Assembly (NCBI RefSeq): GCF_022761015.1
Contig: NZ_JAKWJQ010000002.1
Location: 513,261-577,260 of the forward strand
DNA from: Humibacter sp. RRB41
Lineage (GTDB): Bacteria > Actinomycetota > Actinomycetes > Actinomycetales > Microbacteriaceae
Direction of reading: 5' to 3'
Length of the DNA: 64,000 nt
The notes beneath the pieces are model-generated. The model was not told where the DNA came from. It saw nothing but the letters and a program-made list of their open reading frames with translations, and did not search any database. This document shows positions 28,105 through 37,091 of this stretch, piece after piece. Every line of letters starts with the position of its first letter. Within the stretch, counting starts at the first letter, position 1. The position numbers and the translations under genes are program-made.

Positions 28105-28864
28105 GTGCCGTGATCGAAGAGGTCTCCGTGGTGTCGGCGGCGGCGATCTCGGCGGCGACAGCCGCCTTGTCGGTGACCGTGTCCGCATCCGTGCCCGCAG
28201 CCTGACCGCCGATCACGGGATTGCCGCTCACCGGGTGGAGCGCGCGCAGGTAGCGCTTCGTCAGCTGAGCCTGGCTGGCGCGGGCGAACGGGCCCACCAT
28301 CGCGCGAGCTCCCCCCGCGACGCGGGAGAACGACCGCATGGTCAGCCAGACAGAGTCGTCTTCGCGCTGCTCGACGACGAACGACTCCTCACCGCAGAGC
28401 GGATGCCCGTGCATGGTGCCGTAGCCGAAGCCGGCTCTGCGCTCTTCGTCGATCACGTAGACGACGCGCACCGGCGCGTGCACGTGGAATGGGCCGAACG
28501 GAACGCGGAGCACAGCGGTCATGCCATTGGAGATGTAGGGCTGTCCGTCTTCGTCGAAGACGGATTCCGCGCCGCGGTGCGGCACGAGCCGTTCCGGCGT
28601 TCCGTCTTCGGCGTACCGCACGCCGGCGTACTCCTCGCCGGTGCCCGGCTCGATCTCGCTGATCTCCACTCCGCTGCCGCGCTGCACACCCCACGTCATC
28701 AGCGCACGCGACGACGTGGCGAATCGCTCGTCGCCGCTGCCGAGCCTGATCGAGCGCGCCGTTGGCCGGAAGCCCTTCGGAGGATGCATCGTCAGGTCGT
28801 GAGCGAGGGTCGCGCCGACGGCAGCGTAGGTCACCGGCTGATCGGTGAAAGTACTGCGTCGCAT
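28079..28864 (-). CDS. DUF1990-family protein
   Basis: A 261-residue protein of unknown function. MRRSTFTDQPVTYAAVGATLAHDLTM opens the DUF1990 domain, which continues with PPKGFRPTARSIRLGSGDERFATSSRALMTWGVQ. GFGYGTMHGHPLCGEESFVVE is the most conserved part, followed by FSRVAGGARAM and ends near QLTKRYLRAL. The last 50 residues are Ala/Thr-rich and probably disordered. The domain resembles lipid-binding START-like folds in predicted layout. It overlaps hemW by 26 bp, implying a common transcript. Confidence 0.8.
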   Translation of the reverse strand: MRRSTFTDQPVTYAAVGATLAHDLTMHPPKGFRPTARSIRLGSGDERFATSSRALMTWGVQRGSGVEISEIEPGTGEEYAGVRYAEDGTPERLVPHRGAESVFDEDGQPYISNGMTAVLRVPFGPFHVHAPVRVVYVIDEERRAGFGYGTMHGHPLCGEESFVVEQREDDSVWLTMRSFSRVAGGARAMVGPFARASQAQLTKRYLRALHPVSGNPVIGGQAAGTDADTVTDKAAVAAEIAAADTTETSSITAHAERPADR

Positions 28865-29030
28865 GACGTTCGTTGGTTCGCCCCTTCGTGTGCGGCCGTG
28901 CGCCTGCGCCGTTTCCGGCGCCGTGTCGGCCTGCCCCTGTTCGCCCAGCGAGTTTAGCCGAGTTCGGCGACGGCGACCTCCACAGCGACTGAACGAGACG
29001 CCCGCAGCGGCCGCGGTGCGCCGCCGGAAC

Positions 29031-30878
29031 TCATGACGACTTCTTCTCGACGTCCCCGCTCAGTGCGGCGATGAACGCTTCTTGCGGCACCTCGACGCGG
29101 CCGACCATCTTCATGCGCTTCTTGCCCTCTTTCTGCTTCTCGAGGAGCTTGCGCTTGCGCGTGATGTCGCCGCCGTAGCACTTCGCCAGCACGTCCTTGC
29201 GCATGGCACGGATCGACTCTCTTGCGATGATCCTGGCGCCGATCGCTGCCTGCACCGGGACCTCGAACTGCTGACGAGGAATCAGCTTTCTCAGCCGCTC
29301 CGTCATGAGGACCCCGTAAGCGTAGGCCTTGTCGCGGTGCACGATCGCACTGAAGGCGTCGACCTGCTCACCCTGCAGCAGGATGTCGACCTTCACCAGA
29401 TCGGCGTCCTGCTCGCCGGCCGGCTCGTAGTCGAGGCTGGCGTACCCCTGCGTTCGGCTCTTCAGCTGGTCGAAGAAGTCGAAGACGATCTCTCCCAGCG
29501 GCATCCGATAGCGGATCTCGACCCGATCTTCACCGAGGTAATCCATGCCGAGCAGGGCACCCCGGCGAGACTGACAAAGCTCCATGATCGTGCCGACGAA
29601 GTCCTTGGGCGCGAGGATGGCGGCCTTGACCATCGGCTCGCGAACACTGTCGACCTTGCCTGTGGGGAATTCGCTCGGGTTCGTGACCGTCACGGTCTTG
29701 TCGTCCTCGGTCGTCACGTGATAGATCACGCTCGGCGCGGTCGTGATGATGTCCAGACCGAACTCGCGCTCGAGCCTTTCGGTGACGATCTCCAGGTGGA
29801 GCAGACCGAGGAATCCGCAACGGAATCCGAAGCCGAGCGCCACGGACGTCTCCGGCTCGTAGTTGAGTGCGGCATCCGACAGCTTGAGCTTGTCGAGGGC
29901 CTCTCGCAGCTCCGGATAGTCGCTGCCATCGATCGGGTACAGACCGGAGAAGACCATCGGCAGCGGCTCGGTGTAACCGGGCAGCGCCTGAGTCGCCGGC
30001 TTCACCGCCGTGGTGACGGTGTCGCCGACCTTCGATTGGCGAACGTCCTTCACTCCGGTGATCAGATAGCCGACCTCGCCCACGCCGAGCCCTTCGCTCG
30101 GCGTGGGCTCCGGGGAGCTCACCCCGATCTCGAGGATGTCGTGGGTCGCACGGGTGGACATCATCTGGATGCGTTCGCGTGGCGTGAGTCGCCCGTCGAT
30201 CATCCGCACATACGTGACGACGCCGCGATAACTGTCATAGACGGAATCGAAGATCATGGCACGCGCCGGCGCGTCCGCAACCCCGGTTGGCGCTGGAACC
30301 AGTTCGGTGATGCGATCGAGCAACTCTTCGACACCGGCGCCGGTCTTGCCGGAGACGCGCATCACGTCGTCAGGGCTGCCGCCGATCAGATCGGCCAATT
30401 CGCGGGCGTATTTATCCGGGTCAGCGGCGGGGAGGTCGATCTTGTTCAGGACAGGGATGATCGTGAGGTCGTTCTCCAGTGCCAAGTAAAGATTGGCGAG
30501 AGTCTGCGCCTCGATGCCCTGGGCGGCATCCACGAGGAGGATCGCTCCCTCGCACGCCGCGAGCGAGCGGGAGACCTCGTACGTGAAGTCGACGTGGCCC
30601 GGCGTGTCGATCATGTTCAAGGCGTAGGTATCGTCCTCGTACGCCCAGGGCATGCGCACGGCCTGGCTCTTGATCGTGATCCCTCGCTCGCGCTCGATGT
30701 CCATGCGGTCGAGGTACTGCGCGCGCATCGCCCGCTCCTCGACGACACCGGTCGACTGGAGCATGCGATCGGCGAGCGTCGACTTTCCGTGGTCGATGTG
30801 CGCGATGATGCAGAAATTGCGGATGCGCGCCGGATCGGTCGCTGCTGGCTCGAGGGCCGTTGTTGCACGTGGTGACAT
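29031..30878 (-). CDS. lepA: elongation factor 4 (LepA)
   Basis: A 615-residue ribosomal back-translocase GTPase. Motifs are [17 protein letters not shown] (G1), [11 protein letters not shown] (G2), [10 protein letters not shown] (G3) and VLNKIDLP (G4). The LepA-specific C-terminal domain is represented by [19 protein letters not shown] sequence, [24 protein letters not shown] and [25 protein letters not shown]. Start at 30878. It is transcribed away from rpsT and follows the amidohydrolase after 48 bp. Confidence 0.97.
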   Translation of the reverse strand: MSPRATTALEPAATDPARIRNFCIIAHIDHGKSTLADRMLQSTGVVEERAMRAQYLDRMDIERERGITIKSQAVRMPWAYEDDTYALNMIDTPGHVDFTYEVSRSLAACEGAILLVDAAQGIEAQTLANLYLALENDLTIIPVLNKIDLPAADPDKYARELADLIGGSPDDVMRVSGKTGAGVEELLDRITELVPAPTGVADAPARAMIFDSVYDSYRGVVTYVRMIDGRLTPRERIQMMSTRATHDILEIGVSSPEPTPSEGLGVGEVGYLITGVKDVRQSKVGDTVTTAVKPATQALPGYTEPLPMVFSGLYPIDGSDYPELREALDKLKLSDAALNYEPETSVALGFGFRCGFLGLLHLEIVTERLEREFGLDIITTAPSVIYHVTTEDDKTVTVTNPSEFPTGKVDSVREPMVKAAILAPKDFVGTIMELCQSRRGALLGMDYLGEDRVEIRYRMPLGEIVFDFFDQLKSRTQGYASLDYEPAGEQDADLVKVDILLQGEQVDAFSAIVHRDKAYAYGVLMTERLRKLIPRQQFEVPVQAAIGARIIARESIRAMRKDVLAKCYGGDITRKRKLLEKQKEGKKRMKMVGRVEVPQEAFIAALSGDVEKKSS

Positions 30879-30926
30879 CGTTCGGCAATTCTCCCATGAA
30901 CGAGCGAGCGCCCCGTGCGGCCACGG

Positions 30927-32150
30927 CTACCCCTCGAATCGCTCCGAACGCTCGGTCACGATTCCGCGCCCGTTCTCCCAGCGGTACACCTCTGCGCCGG
31001 AGATGAACACGCACTCTGCCCGGTTCATCACGTCGAGCGGATCGCCCGACCACAGCACGAGGTCTCCATCGAGTCCCACCTGCAGCGAGCCGACTCGGTC
31101 GTCGAGCCGCAGGAACGACGCGGGGTTCACCGTGAGGGCCTCGAGCGCGACGGTGCGGTCGAGACCGTCTTTGACCGCGAGCGCTGCCTGGTACACGAGG
31201 AAGTTGATCGGCACGACCGGGTGGTCGGTCGTGATCGCCACGCGCACACCCGCGGATGCCAGTCGGCCGAGGTTCGCAATGGCCCGGTCCCGCAGTTCCA
31301 GCTTCGATCGGGAGGTGAACATCGGACCGTAGATCACCGGGATGTCTCGTTCAGCGAGCACGTCCGCCAACTTCGCGCCGTCGGTTCCGTGGTTGATCAC
31401 GAGCCGGTAACCGAACTCGTCGGCAAGACGGATGGCCGTTGCGATGTCGTCATGCCGGTGCACATGCTGGTCCCAGGCGAGTTCTCCCGACAAGACACGG
31501 GCGAGAGTCTCCTTCGCCAGGTCGCGGGCGAACGGCTCGCCCTTCTCGGCCGCCGCATCTCGCGCCGCGGCATAGTGCTGCGCGTCGGCAAGTGCCTGGC
31601 GAATGACGTAGGCGACGCCCAGCCGAGTGCTCGGGGTCTGCTTCTTCTCGCCGTACACGCGCTTGGGGTTCTCGCCCAATGCCGACTTCACGCTCACGGC
31701 CTCGCTGATCACCTGCTCGTCGACGGTGCGGCCACCCCAGGTTTTGATGGCGATCGTCTGACCGCCGATCACGTTGCCGCTGCCCGGCTTGACCACCACG
31801 GATGTGATTCCTCCGCTCAGCGCGTCGCGAAATCCCTCGTCGTCGATGTCGATGGCATCGAGCGCCCTGACTCCCGCCGTGTTCGGGTCGGTCATCTCGT
31901 TGGTGTCGTTTCCGGCAGCTCCGTTGGACTCCTCGTGGATGCCGACGTGACCGTGCGGCTCGATGAAGCCGGGGAGCAGCCAGCGACCACCTGCATCCAC
32001 CACCCGGATCCCAGGAGGCGGCGTCACATCGGCACCGACGGCGGTGATCACACCGCTCTCGACGACCACCGTGCCGTTCTCGATGGGCTCGCCGACGACG
32101 GGCACGACATAGGCATTGACGACGGCGACGGATGCTTGTGTGCGACTCAT
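30927..32150 (-). CDS. amidohydrolase-family metal-dependent hydrolase
   Basis: A 407-residue TIM-barrel hydrolase. The first metal motif is FIEPHGHVGIHEES (HxH), followed by WDQHVHRHDD, VINHGTDGAKLA and ITTDHPVVP, which supply the later His and Asp ligands. A small beta-sandwich domain brackets the barrel (NGTVVVESGVITAVGADV at the start; GSLQVGLDGDLVLWSGDPL at the end). This resembles imidazolonepropionase/dihydroorotase-type relatives, but the substrate cannot be named. A GGAAGG precedes the ATG. It is divergent from rpsT. Confidence 0.85.
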   Translation of the reverse strand: MSRTQASVAVVNAYVVPVVGEPIENGTVVVESGVITAVGADVTPPPGIRVVDAGGRWLLPGFIEPHGHVGIHEESNGAAGNDTNEMTDPNTAGVRALDAIDIDDEGFRDALSGGITSVVVKPGSGNVIGGQTIAIKTWGGRTVDEQVISEAVSVKSALGENPKRVYGEKKQTPSTRLGVAYVIRQALADAQHYAAARDAAAEKGEPFARDLAKETLARVLSGELAWDQHVHRHDDIATAIRLADEFGYRLVINHGTDGAKLADVLAERDIPVIYGPMFTSRSKLELRDRAIANLGRLASAGVRVAITTDHPVVPINFLVYQAALAVKDGLDRTVALEALTVNPASFLRLDDRVGSLQVGLDGDLVLWSGDPLDVMNRAECVFISGAEVYRWENGRGIVTERSERFEG

Positions 32151-32205
32151 GCCTTCCACCCTAGGCAGGTGCGCGCGGGAGCCGTACCGGCCTGAGGGCA
32201 CACGG

Positions 32206-32235
32206 TTCGGCGGAACAGAGGGTGTCTGGTAGAGT
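32206..32235 (+). promoter_or_regulatory. rpsT promoter
   Basis: TTCGGC (32206-32211) and TAGAGT (32230-32235) are spaced 18 bp; TGG precedes the -10. Transcription would start near 32242 and leave a leader of about 100 bases. Confidence 0.5.
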
Positions 32236-32344
32236 TGTTTGCTGGCTTGCGTGTGGTCTCATCCACACGAAAAGCCGCCAGACGCCCTCTCTCGTCCGGC
32301 GGCACATCCTGACACACCACCTCGAACGAAAGACAAGACCACTC
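32236..32344 (+). promoter_or_regulatory. structured 5' leader of rpsT
   Basis: Two hairpins are clear: GTGTGG-TCTCAT-CCACAC (32251-32268), and GCCGCC paired with GGCGGC around an 18-base loop just after it. S20 is known in other bacteria to limit its own translation, so this leader may be an autoregulatory target. That is inference; no known RNA family was recognised. Confidence 0.5.
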
Positions 32345-32605
32345 GTGGCAAACATCAAGTCGCAGATCAAGCGCATTCGCACCAACGAGAAGGCGCACGA
32401 GCGCAACAAGGCCGTCAAGAGCGAGCTCAAGACCGCCATCCGCTCTACGCGCGACGCCGTCGCCGCGGGCGACAAGGACAAGGCGACCGTCGCCCTCGCT
32501 CGCGCGAGCAAGAAGCTCGACAAGGCCGTCAGCAAGGGCGTCATCCACAAGAACCAGGCGGCGAACCGCAAGTCGTCCATCGCCAAGCAGGTCGCAGCGC
32601 TGTAG
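32345..32605 (+). CDS. rpsT: 30S ribosomal protein S20
   Basis: An 86-residue basic protein. [30 protein letters not shown] is the typical start, and [20 protein letters not shown] the typical end. Translation begins at GTG. The longer upstream frame covers the structured leader and has no family-like sequence. Confidence 0.97.
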   Translation: MANIKSQIKRIRTNEKAHERNKAVKSELKTAIRSTRDAVAAGDKDKATVALARASKKLDKAVSKGVIHKNQAANRKSSIAKQVAAL

Positions 32606-32611
32606 ACCTTT

Positions 32612-32636
32612 GCGCGCCCGTCCCAGCCGGGCGCGC
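32612..32636 (+). terminator. GC-rich hairpin after rpsT
   Basis: GCGCGCCCG pairs perfectly with CGGGCGCGC over a 7-base loop, seven bases after the rpsT stop. No T-run follows. Confidence 0.4.
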
Positions 32637-32734
32637 CGCGGTCGGGACCGCGCGTGGTCGCGTACGGCGCCGGCACAGCCGCCGCCTCGTGGAGCGTGTC
32701 GCGAGCAGAACACCGACGCAACAAGACATTTGCC

Positions 32735-32767
32735 AAAAGAGCCTCGTCCTCGTGACGGGGCTCTTTT
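32735..32767. terminator. bidirectional terminator between rpsT and holA
   Basis: AAAAGAGCC (32735-32743) pairs with GGCTCTTTT (32759-32767) around 15 bases. The T-run at the end of each arm fits termination for rpsT in one direction and for holA in the other. Confidence 0.85.
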
Positions 32768-32779
32768 GCGTACCTGCTG

Positions 32780-33883
32780 CTAGCGGGAGACCGGCGTCAC
32801 GCCACGTGCGCTGAGGATCTCGATCATGCGCTCGAGCGCGAAGACCGGATCTCGACCTGCTCCCTTGACGCTGGCATCGGTGTCGGCGACGACCTGGATG
32901 CTGCGCGCGAGCCCTTCCTCGGTCCAGCCCTGCAGATCGCGTCGCGCGCGATCCACCTGCCAGGGCGCGAGACCGAACTGAGACGCCAGTTGCGCCGAGC
33001 TTCCACGCGCCCCGTAGAGCTTCGCCATGGTGCGCACCTTGCTCGCGAACGCCGCCACCATCGGCACCGGGTCTGCGCCTGAGGCCAGGGCGTGACGCAG
33101 TGTCAGCAACGCCTCGCCGTGGCGGCCGGCCAGTGCGGAATCCGCGACCTTGAACGCGTTCGTCTCCACGCGGCCGCCGTAGTAGCGGTCGACGGTCGCC
33201 TCTGTGATCTCTGCGCCGGTGTCGGAGATGAGCTGCTGACAGGCTGCGGCGAGTTCGGCGAGGTCATCGGCGAACGCGCCCGTCACGGCACGTAGCGCTC
33301 CAGGAGTGACCTTCTTCCCTGCCATGCGGAACTCGGCCTGGGCGAAGTCGTATTTGTCCGATTCACGTTTGAGTTCGGCGCACACCACTTCGACTCCCCC
33401 GCCGGATCCGCTGCGAACGGCGTCGAGGAACCTCTTGCCCCGCTGACCTCCCGCGTGACGCACGACCACAGTCGTGTCATCTGCAGGGGCCTCGAGGTAG
33501 GAGATCAGGTCGTCGATGAAGGCATCACTCGCCTTCTCGGCGCCACTCACCCTGATGAGTCGCGGCTCTCCGAACAACGAAGGGCTCGCCACCGACGCGA
33601 GCCCGCCCGCGATGTACTCCCCCGCCGCGATGTCGGTGACCTCCACGCTCGGGTCTGCTTCGCGCAGTCGATCGCGCAGAATGCGCATGGCCCGGTCGGC
33701 GAGCACGGTCTCGGTGCCGCTCACCAGTACTACGGGTGCAGCACGCACGTCCTGCCAGGTCAGCTGCGGGATGGAGACCCTGACCGCCGCAGATCGACCG
33801 GCGCCGCGAGCCGCACCAGCGCGGGACGCGGCGGGTCTGCCGCCCGCCGATCTCGCTCCTCCACTGCGCGTCGTCGCCGCCAC
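32780..33883 (-). CDS. holA: DNA polymerase III subunit delta
   Basis: A 367-residue clamp-loader subunit. The first 36 residues are a basic Ala/Arg/Gly-rich tail. The AAA-like region begins APVVLVSGTETVLADRAMRILRDRL and continues with LFGEPRLIRVSG. The family's linker YGGRVETNAFKVADSALAGRH and ending FGLAPWQVDRARRDLQGW are clear. GTG 33883 is chosen since GGAG lies six bases upstream and comEC ends 28 bp before it. The convergent rpsT shares the terminator. Confidence 0.93.
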   Translation of the reverse strand: MAATTRSGGARSAGGRPAASRAGAARGAGRSAAVRVSIPQLTWQDVRAAPVVLVSGTETVLADRAMRILRDRLREADPSVEVTDIAAGEYIAGGLASVASPSLFGEPRLIRVSGAEKASDAFIDDLISYLEAPADDTTVVVRHAGGQRGKRFLDAVRSGSGGGVEVVCAELKRESDKYDFAQAEFRMAGKKVTPGALRAVTGAFADDLAELAAACQQLISDTGAEITEATVDRYYGGRVETNAFKVADSALAGRHGEALLTLRHALASGADPVPMVAAFASKVRTMAKLYGARGSSAQLASQFGLAPWQVDRARRDLQGWTEEGLARSIQVVADTDASVKGAGRDPVFALERMIEILSARGVTPVSR

Positions 33884-33911
33884 AGCACTCCTCTCGATGA
33901 CCTCGCCAAGC

Positions 33912-36320
33912 CTAATCGTCACCGCCGACGCCGCGGGAACGACCAGGGGTCGCCAGCTGTTCCGAGGTGGCATGCTTCTGCGTCCACGTGCGCAGGCCGC
34001 CGTCGCCGTCAGCACTCACCATGAGGATGCCTTGCACGTCGGTACGCATCGCCAGCGTGCCTGCGCGCTTCAGGATGCGGAGGGCCTTCGCCGTCGGATG
34101 CCCGTAGTCGTTGCCTGCGCCACACGAGATCAAGCCGACGGCGGCGCCGAGGCGTTGGTAGAGCGCGTCATCTTGGTCCGACGACCCGTGATGGGCAACC
34201 TTCACGACGTCCACCCGCTGCGGCCGATCCGTGTCGAGCAGCGCGGCCTGCGCGCGCTCGTCGAGGTCGCCGAGAAAGATCGAGCGCAGACCGTCGCCGT
34301 CGAAGAGGACCGTCACGCTGCGTTCGTTGCCGTCCTCCATGCCGCCTGCGTCGGCATCCGGCCACAATACGCTCCAGTCGAGGGTGCCGATTCGGCCCTT
34401 GTCGCCCGATTGCGCCACCGTCACCTTGGCCCCGCCCTTTGTCAGCGCGGTGTCGACGGCGCGGCCGTGCGCGTCCGACGGCGGACCGACCATCGCCACT
34501 CCGACCTTGCCGACCACCGCCGCGACGCCGCCGACATGGTCCATGTCGTAGTGGGTGAGCACGAGCAGGTCGATGTGGGAGACGCCCAATTCCGAGAGGC
34601 ATTCAGTGAGCGGAGCGGGGTCGGGACCGACATCGATCAAGGCATGCGCACCGTGGCTCTGCACAAGCACCGCGTCGCCCTGACCGATGTCGCAGGCCGC
34701 GATGTTCCAGTCCGACGGCCGCTGCAGCGCCTCGGCGACGCGGCCGCCCGCCATGCCGGCCAGAGAGCACACGACCAGCGCACCGGATGCCGTGAGCGCG
34801 ATCACGCGCGCCAGTCGCGTCACCCTTCGCGCAGGCCTCACAACGACAAGGACGATCGCCAGCGTGACGGCCAGCATCAACACGAATCCGGCCACGCCGT
34901 CCACCCACCCGAGTCCGCTGGCCGGGAGTACCTGTGTGACCCTCGCGACCGCCGCGATCCACGCCGATGGCACCCATGCGACGTGCGCGAGCAACAGCCC
35001 GGCAGCCGGCCAGAACGGGGTCAGAACGCAAGACACGAGGCCGAGCACCGTCGCGATCGGGGCGGCCGGCTCTGCCACGAGATTCGCCAGCACGCCGTAC
35101 AGCGGCACTGTCGGGTTGAGCAGCAGCAGTACGGGCTGGCAGGCGACCTGTGCCGCGATCGGGACCGCGAGCAGGGCTGCTACTCGCGACGGCATCCATC
35201 GGCTCATGCGCTCGGTCATCGGCGGCGCGAGCAGCAGCAGTGCTCCCGTCGCGAGCACCGACAACGCGAACCCGTAGTCGACGGCCAACCATGGGTCGAC
35301 GCAGAGCAACGCGATGATCGCGAGCGAGAGTGCGGAGACCGCTCGCCCCGGTCGCCCGGCCCAGCTGCCGAACACGATCACGGTGGCCATCACGGCGGCC
35401 CGCAGCACGCTGGGCTGGGGCGTCACCAGCACGACGAATCCTGCGAGGGCGATGAGGGATGATGCCGAGCGGATGCCGCGTCCGAGTCCCAGCGCGCCTG
35501 CCGCTGCGCCGACCAGGGAGACCACAACAGCGCAGTTCGCTCCTGACACCGCGGTGAGGTGTGTCAGGCTCGCCTGCTTCATGGCGTCGGAGAGCGAGGT
35601 CGGCAGTCCGTGCACGTCGCCGATCGCAAGCCCGGGGAGCAGGTCGCCTCCATCGCCGGCGAGTTCGCTCGCTTGTGCCGAGAAGGCACTCCGCATCGAG
35701 TTGGCGGCTGCCAGAGGGGCAGCGGCTGCAGCGACCACGCGGGGGCTGGCGCCCGCGTAGACGAGCGCGGCTGTCTCTGAACCCGGCTCGAGCATCGTCA
35801 CCGTCCCCGTCGCCGTCACGGTCTCTCCGATCTGCACGTGCGTGCCGACCGGTGCGAAGACCTGAACGGGCATGCGCGCGCCCATCGTCGTTCGACCGGC
35901 GGTCAGTGCGGTGACGGTCGCCGAGAACCGAACGCGACCACCCGAGTACGGCGAGGTCGCGGCCTGGACCGCCAGTGACGTCACGTCGGCACGGAGCGCG
36001 ACCGTGTGGTGTTCGAGCCGGGCGACGGCATCCGGATGCCGTGCGGGCAGTGCAACGCTCGCCGCCGTGCACACCAGTGCTGCGGCAGCTGCGGCGACGC
36101 ACACCCCCGCGGCGACAGCAGCGGCTCTGCCCCTTCGACGGGCGGAATCATCGCGCTCGTCCTCTCCAAGCACCCGAAGGATGACCGCCGTCGCCGCCGC
36201 CGCGACCGCAGCACTCCACAACGCGACGGCTGCCCACACCGGTGGACCCGGTATCTGCAGCGCGACGCCGCCGCCAACCCACGCGGCGATCGCGGGCACA
36301 GCGAGCCTCACGTCGATCAT
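33912..36320 (-). CDS. comEC: ComEC/Rec2-family DNA-uptake channel protein
   Basis: An 802-residue polytopic membrane protein. The N-terminus has two membrane helices (VPAIAAWVGGGVALQI and RRGRAAAVAAGVCVAAAAAALVCTAA) and a DUF4131-like OB region, followed by the Competence domain (LTHLTAVSGANCAVVVSLVG, QPSVLRAAVMATVIVFG). About ten hydrophobic segments follow. The C-terminal metallo-beta-lactamase-like nuclease domain has DLLVLTHYDMDHVGG and VKVAHHGSSDQDD. Its ATG overlaps the comEA stop by one base. ComEC forms the inner-membrane channel for transforming DNA in other bacteria; whether this strain is competent is not shown. Confidence 0.94.
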   Translation of the reverse strand: MIDVRLAVPAIAAWVGGGVALQIPGPPVWAAVALWSAAVAAAATAVILRVLGEDERDDSARRRGRAAAVAAGVCVAAAAAALVCTAASVALPARHPDAVARLEHHTVALRADVTSLAVQAATSPYSGGRVRFSATVTALTAGRTTMGARMPVQVFAPVGTHVQIGETVTATGTVTMLEPGSETAALVYAGASPRVVAAAAAPLAAANSMRSAFSAQASELAGDGGDLLPGLAIGDVHGLPTSLSDAMKQASLTHLTAVSGANCAVVVSLVGAAAGALGLGRGIRSASSLIALAGFVVLVTPQPSVLRAAVMATVIVFGSWAGRPGRAVSALSLAIIALLCVDPWLAVDYGFALSVLATGALLLLAPPMTERMSRWMPSRVAALLAVPIAAQVACQPVLLLLNPTVPLYGVLANLVAEPAAPIATVLGLVSCVLTPFWPAAGLLLAHVAWVPSAWIAAVARVTQVLPASGLGWVDGVAGFVLMLAVTLAIVLVVVRPARRVTRLARVIALTASGALVVCSLAGMAGGRVAEALQRPSDWNIAACDIGQGDAVLVQSHGAHALIDVGPDPAPLTECLSELGVSHIDLLVLTHYDMDHVGGVAAVVGKVGVAMVGPPSDAHGRAVDTALTKGGAKVTVAQSGDKGRIGTLDWSVLWPDADAGGMEDGNERSVTVLFDGDGLRSIFLGDLDERAQAALLDTDRPQRVDVVKVAHHGSSDQDDALYQRLGAAVGLISCGAGNDYGHPTAKALRILKRAGTLAMRTDVQGILMVSADGDGGLRTWTQKHATSEQLATPGRSRGVGGDD

Positions 36321-36982
36321 CAGACGGTCACCTGGTCCTTGAGGCCGTCGAAGGTCTTCTCGCCGATGCCGCTCACGTTCATCAGGTCGTCGACGGAGGT
36401 GAAACGGCCGTTCTCGGTGCGCCAGGCGATGATCTTCGCCGCCATCGCCGGTCCGACTCGCGGGAGGGTCTCGAGTTGCTCGTCGGTGGCGGTGTTCAGG
36501 TTGACCTTGCCGCCAGGAAGCGCACTGCCGCCGGAGGCACCGGCCCCTGCGGCAGGCACCGCTGCCGGATCGCCGACATGGGGCACGATCAGCTGTTCCC
36601 CGTCGCTGAGCTGCCTGGCGAGGTTGACTCCCGACTGGTCGGCATCGTCGGTCATGCCCCCGGCCGCCCCGATCGCATCGACCACCCGTGCGCCATCGGC
36701 GAGCGTGTAGAGGCCGGGGCGCGTCACTGCGCCGAGAACGTGCACGTAGAGCACGGAGGTGGGTGTCGGCACAGGCACCGGGCGATCCGATCCCGCAGCG
36801 GTCACCGTCACAGCCGGTACCCGCCCGCTCTCCCCGCTCGGAGCGAGCATGCCGACCAGTACGGCGACCGCGAACGCCGCGATGAGCAGAACCGCGGCGG
36901 CTCCGAGACCGATCTTCACCTTCACGGTGCGGGGCAACGCGCGAGAGCGGGGGGAGAGCGCATCGCGAGGGTCGGCATCCAC
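36320..36982 (-). CDS. comEA: ComEA-family helix-hairpin-helix DNA-binding protein
   Basis: A 220-residue membrane-anchored protein starting at GTG. VKVKIGLGAAAVLLIAAFAVAVLVGM (about residues 21-47) is a single membrane helix. An SLBB-like domain follows (VLYVHVLGAVTRPGLYTLADGARVVDAIGAAGG), then a Gly/Ala linker. Tandem HhH motifs end the protein (VNLNTATDEQLETLPRVGPAMAAKII and VSGIGEKTFDGLKDQV). It captures DNA outside the membrane and hands it to ComEC. Coordinates at the 3' end carry a possible one-base reading uncertainty. Confidence 0.94.
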   Translation of the reverse strand: MDADPRDALSPRSRALPRTVKVKIGLGAAAVLLIAAFAVAVLVGMLAPSGESGRVPAVTVTAAGSDRPVPVPTPTSVLYVHVLGAVTRPGLYTLADGARVVDAIGAAGGMTDDADQSGVNLARQLSDGEQLIVPHVGDPAAVPAAGAGASGGSALPGGKVNLNTATDEQLETLPRVGPAMAAKIIAWRTENGRFTSVDDLMNVSGIGEKTFDGLKDQVTV

Positions 36983-37091
36983 TCCCGTGACGGTACGGGG
37001 ACGACGACGTCGTCATCCTCGCTTCGCGCCAGACCGTGGACGCGGCGATGGCCCGCCGCCCTGGGGACGACGGGCCATCGGCCGCTGAACG

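Noticed and set aside
33912..37016. A 1034-residue comEC with a longer N-terminus
   Set aside because: The extra 232 residues are an out-of-frame reading of comEA and the leuS side; ComEC starts at 36320.
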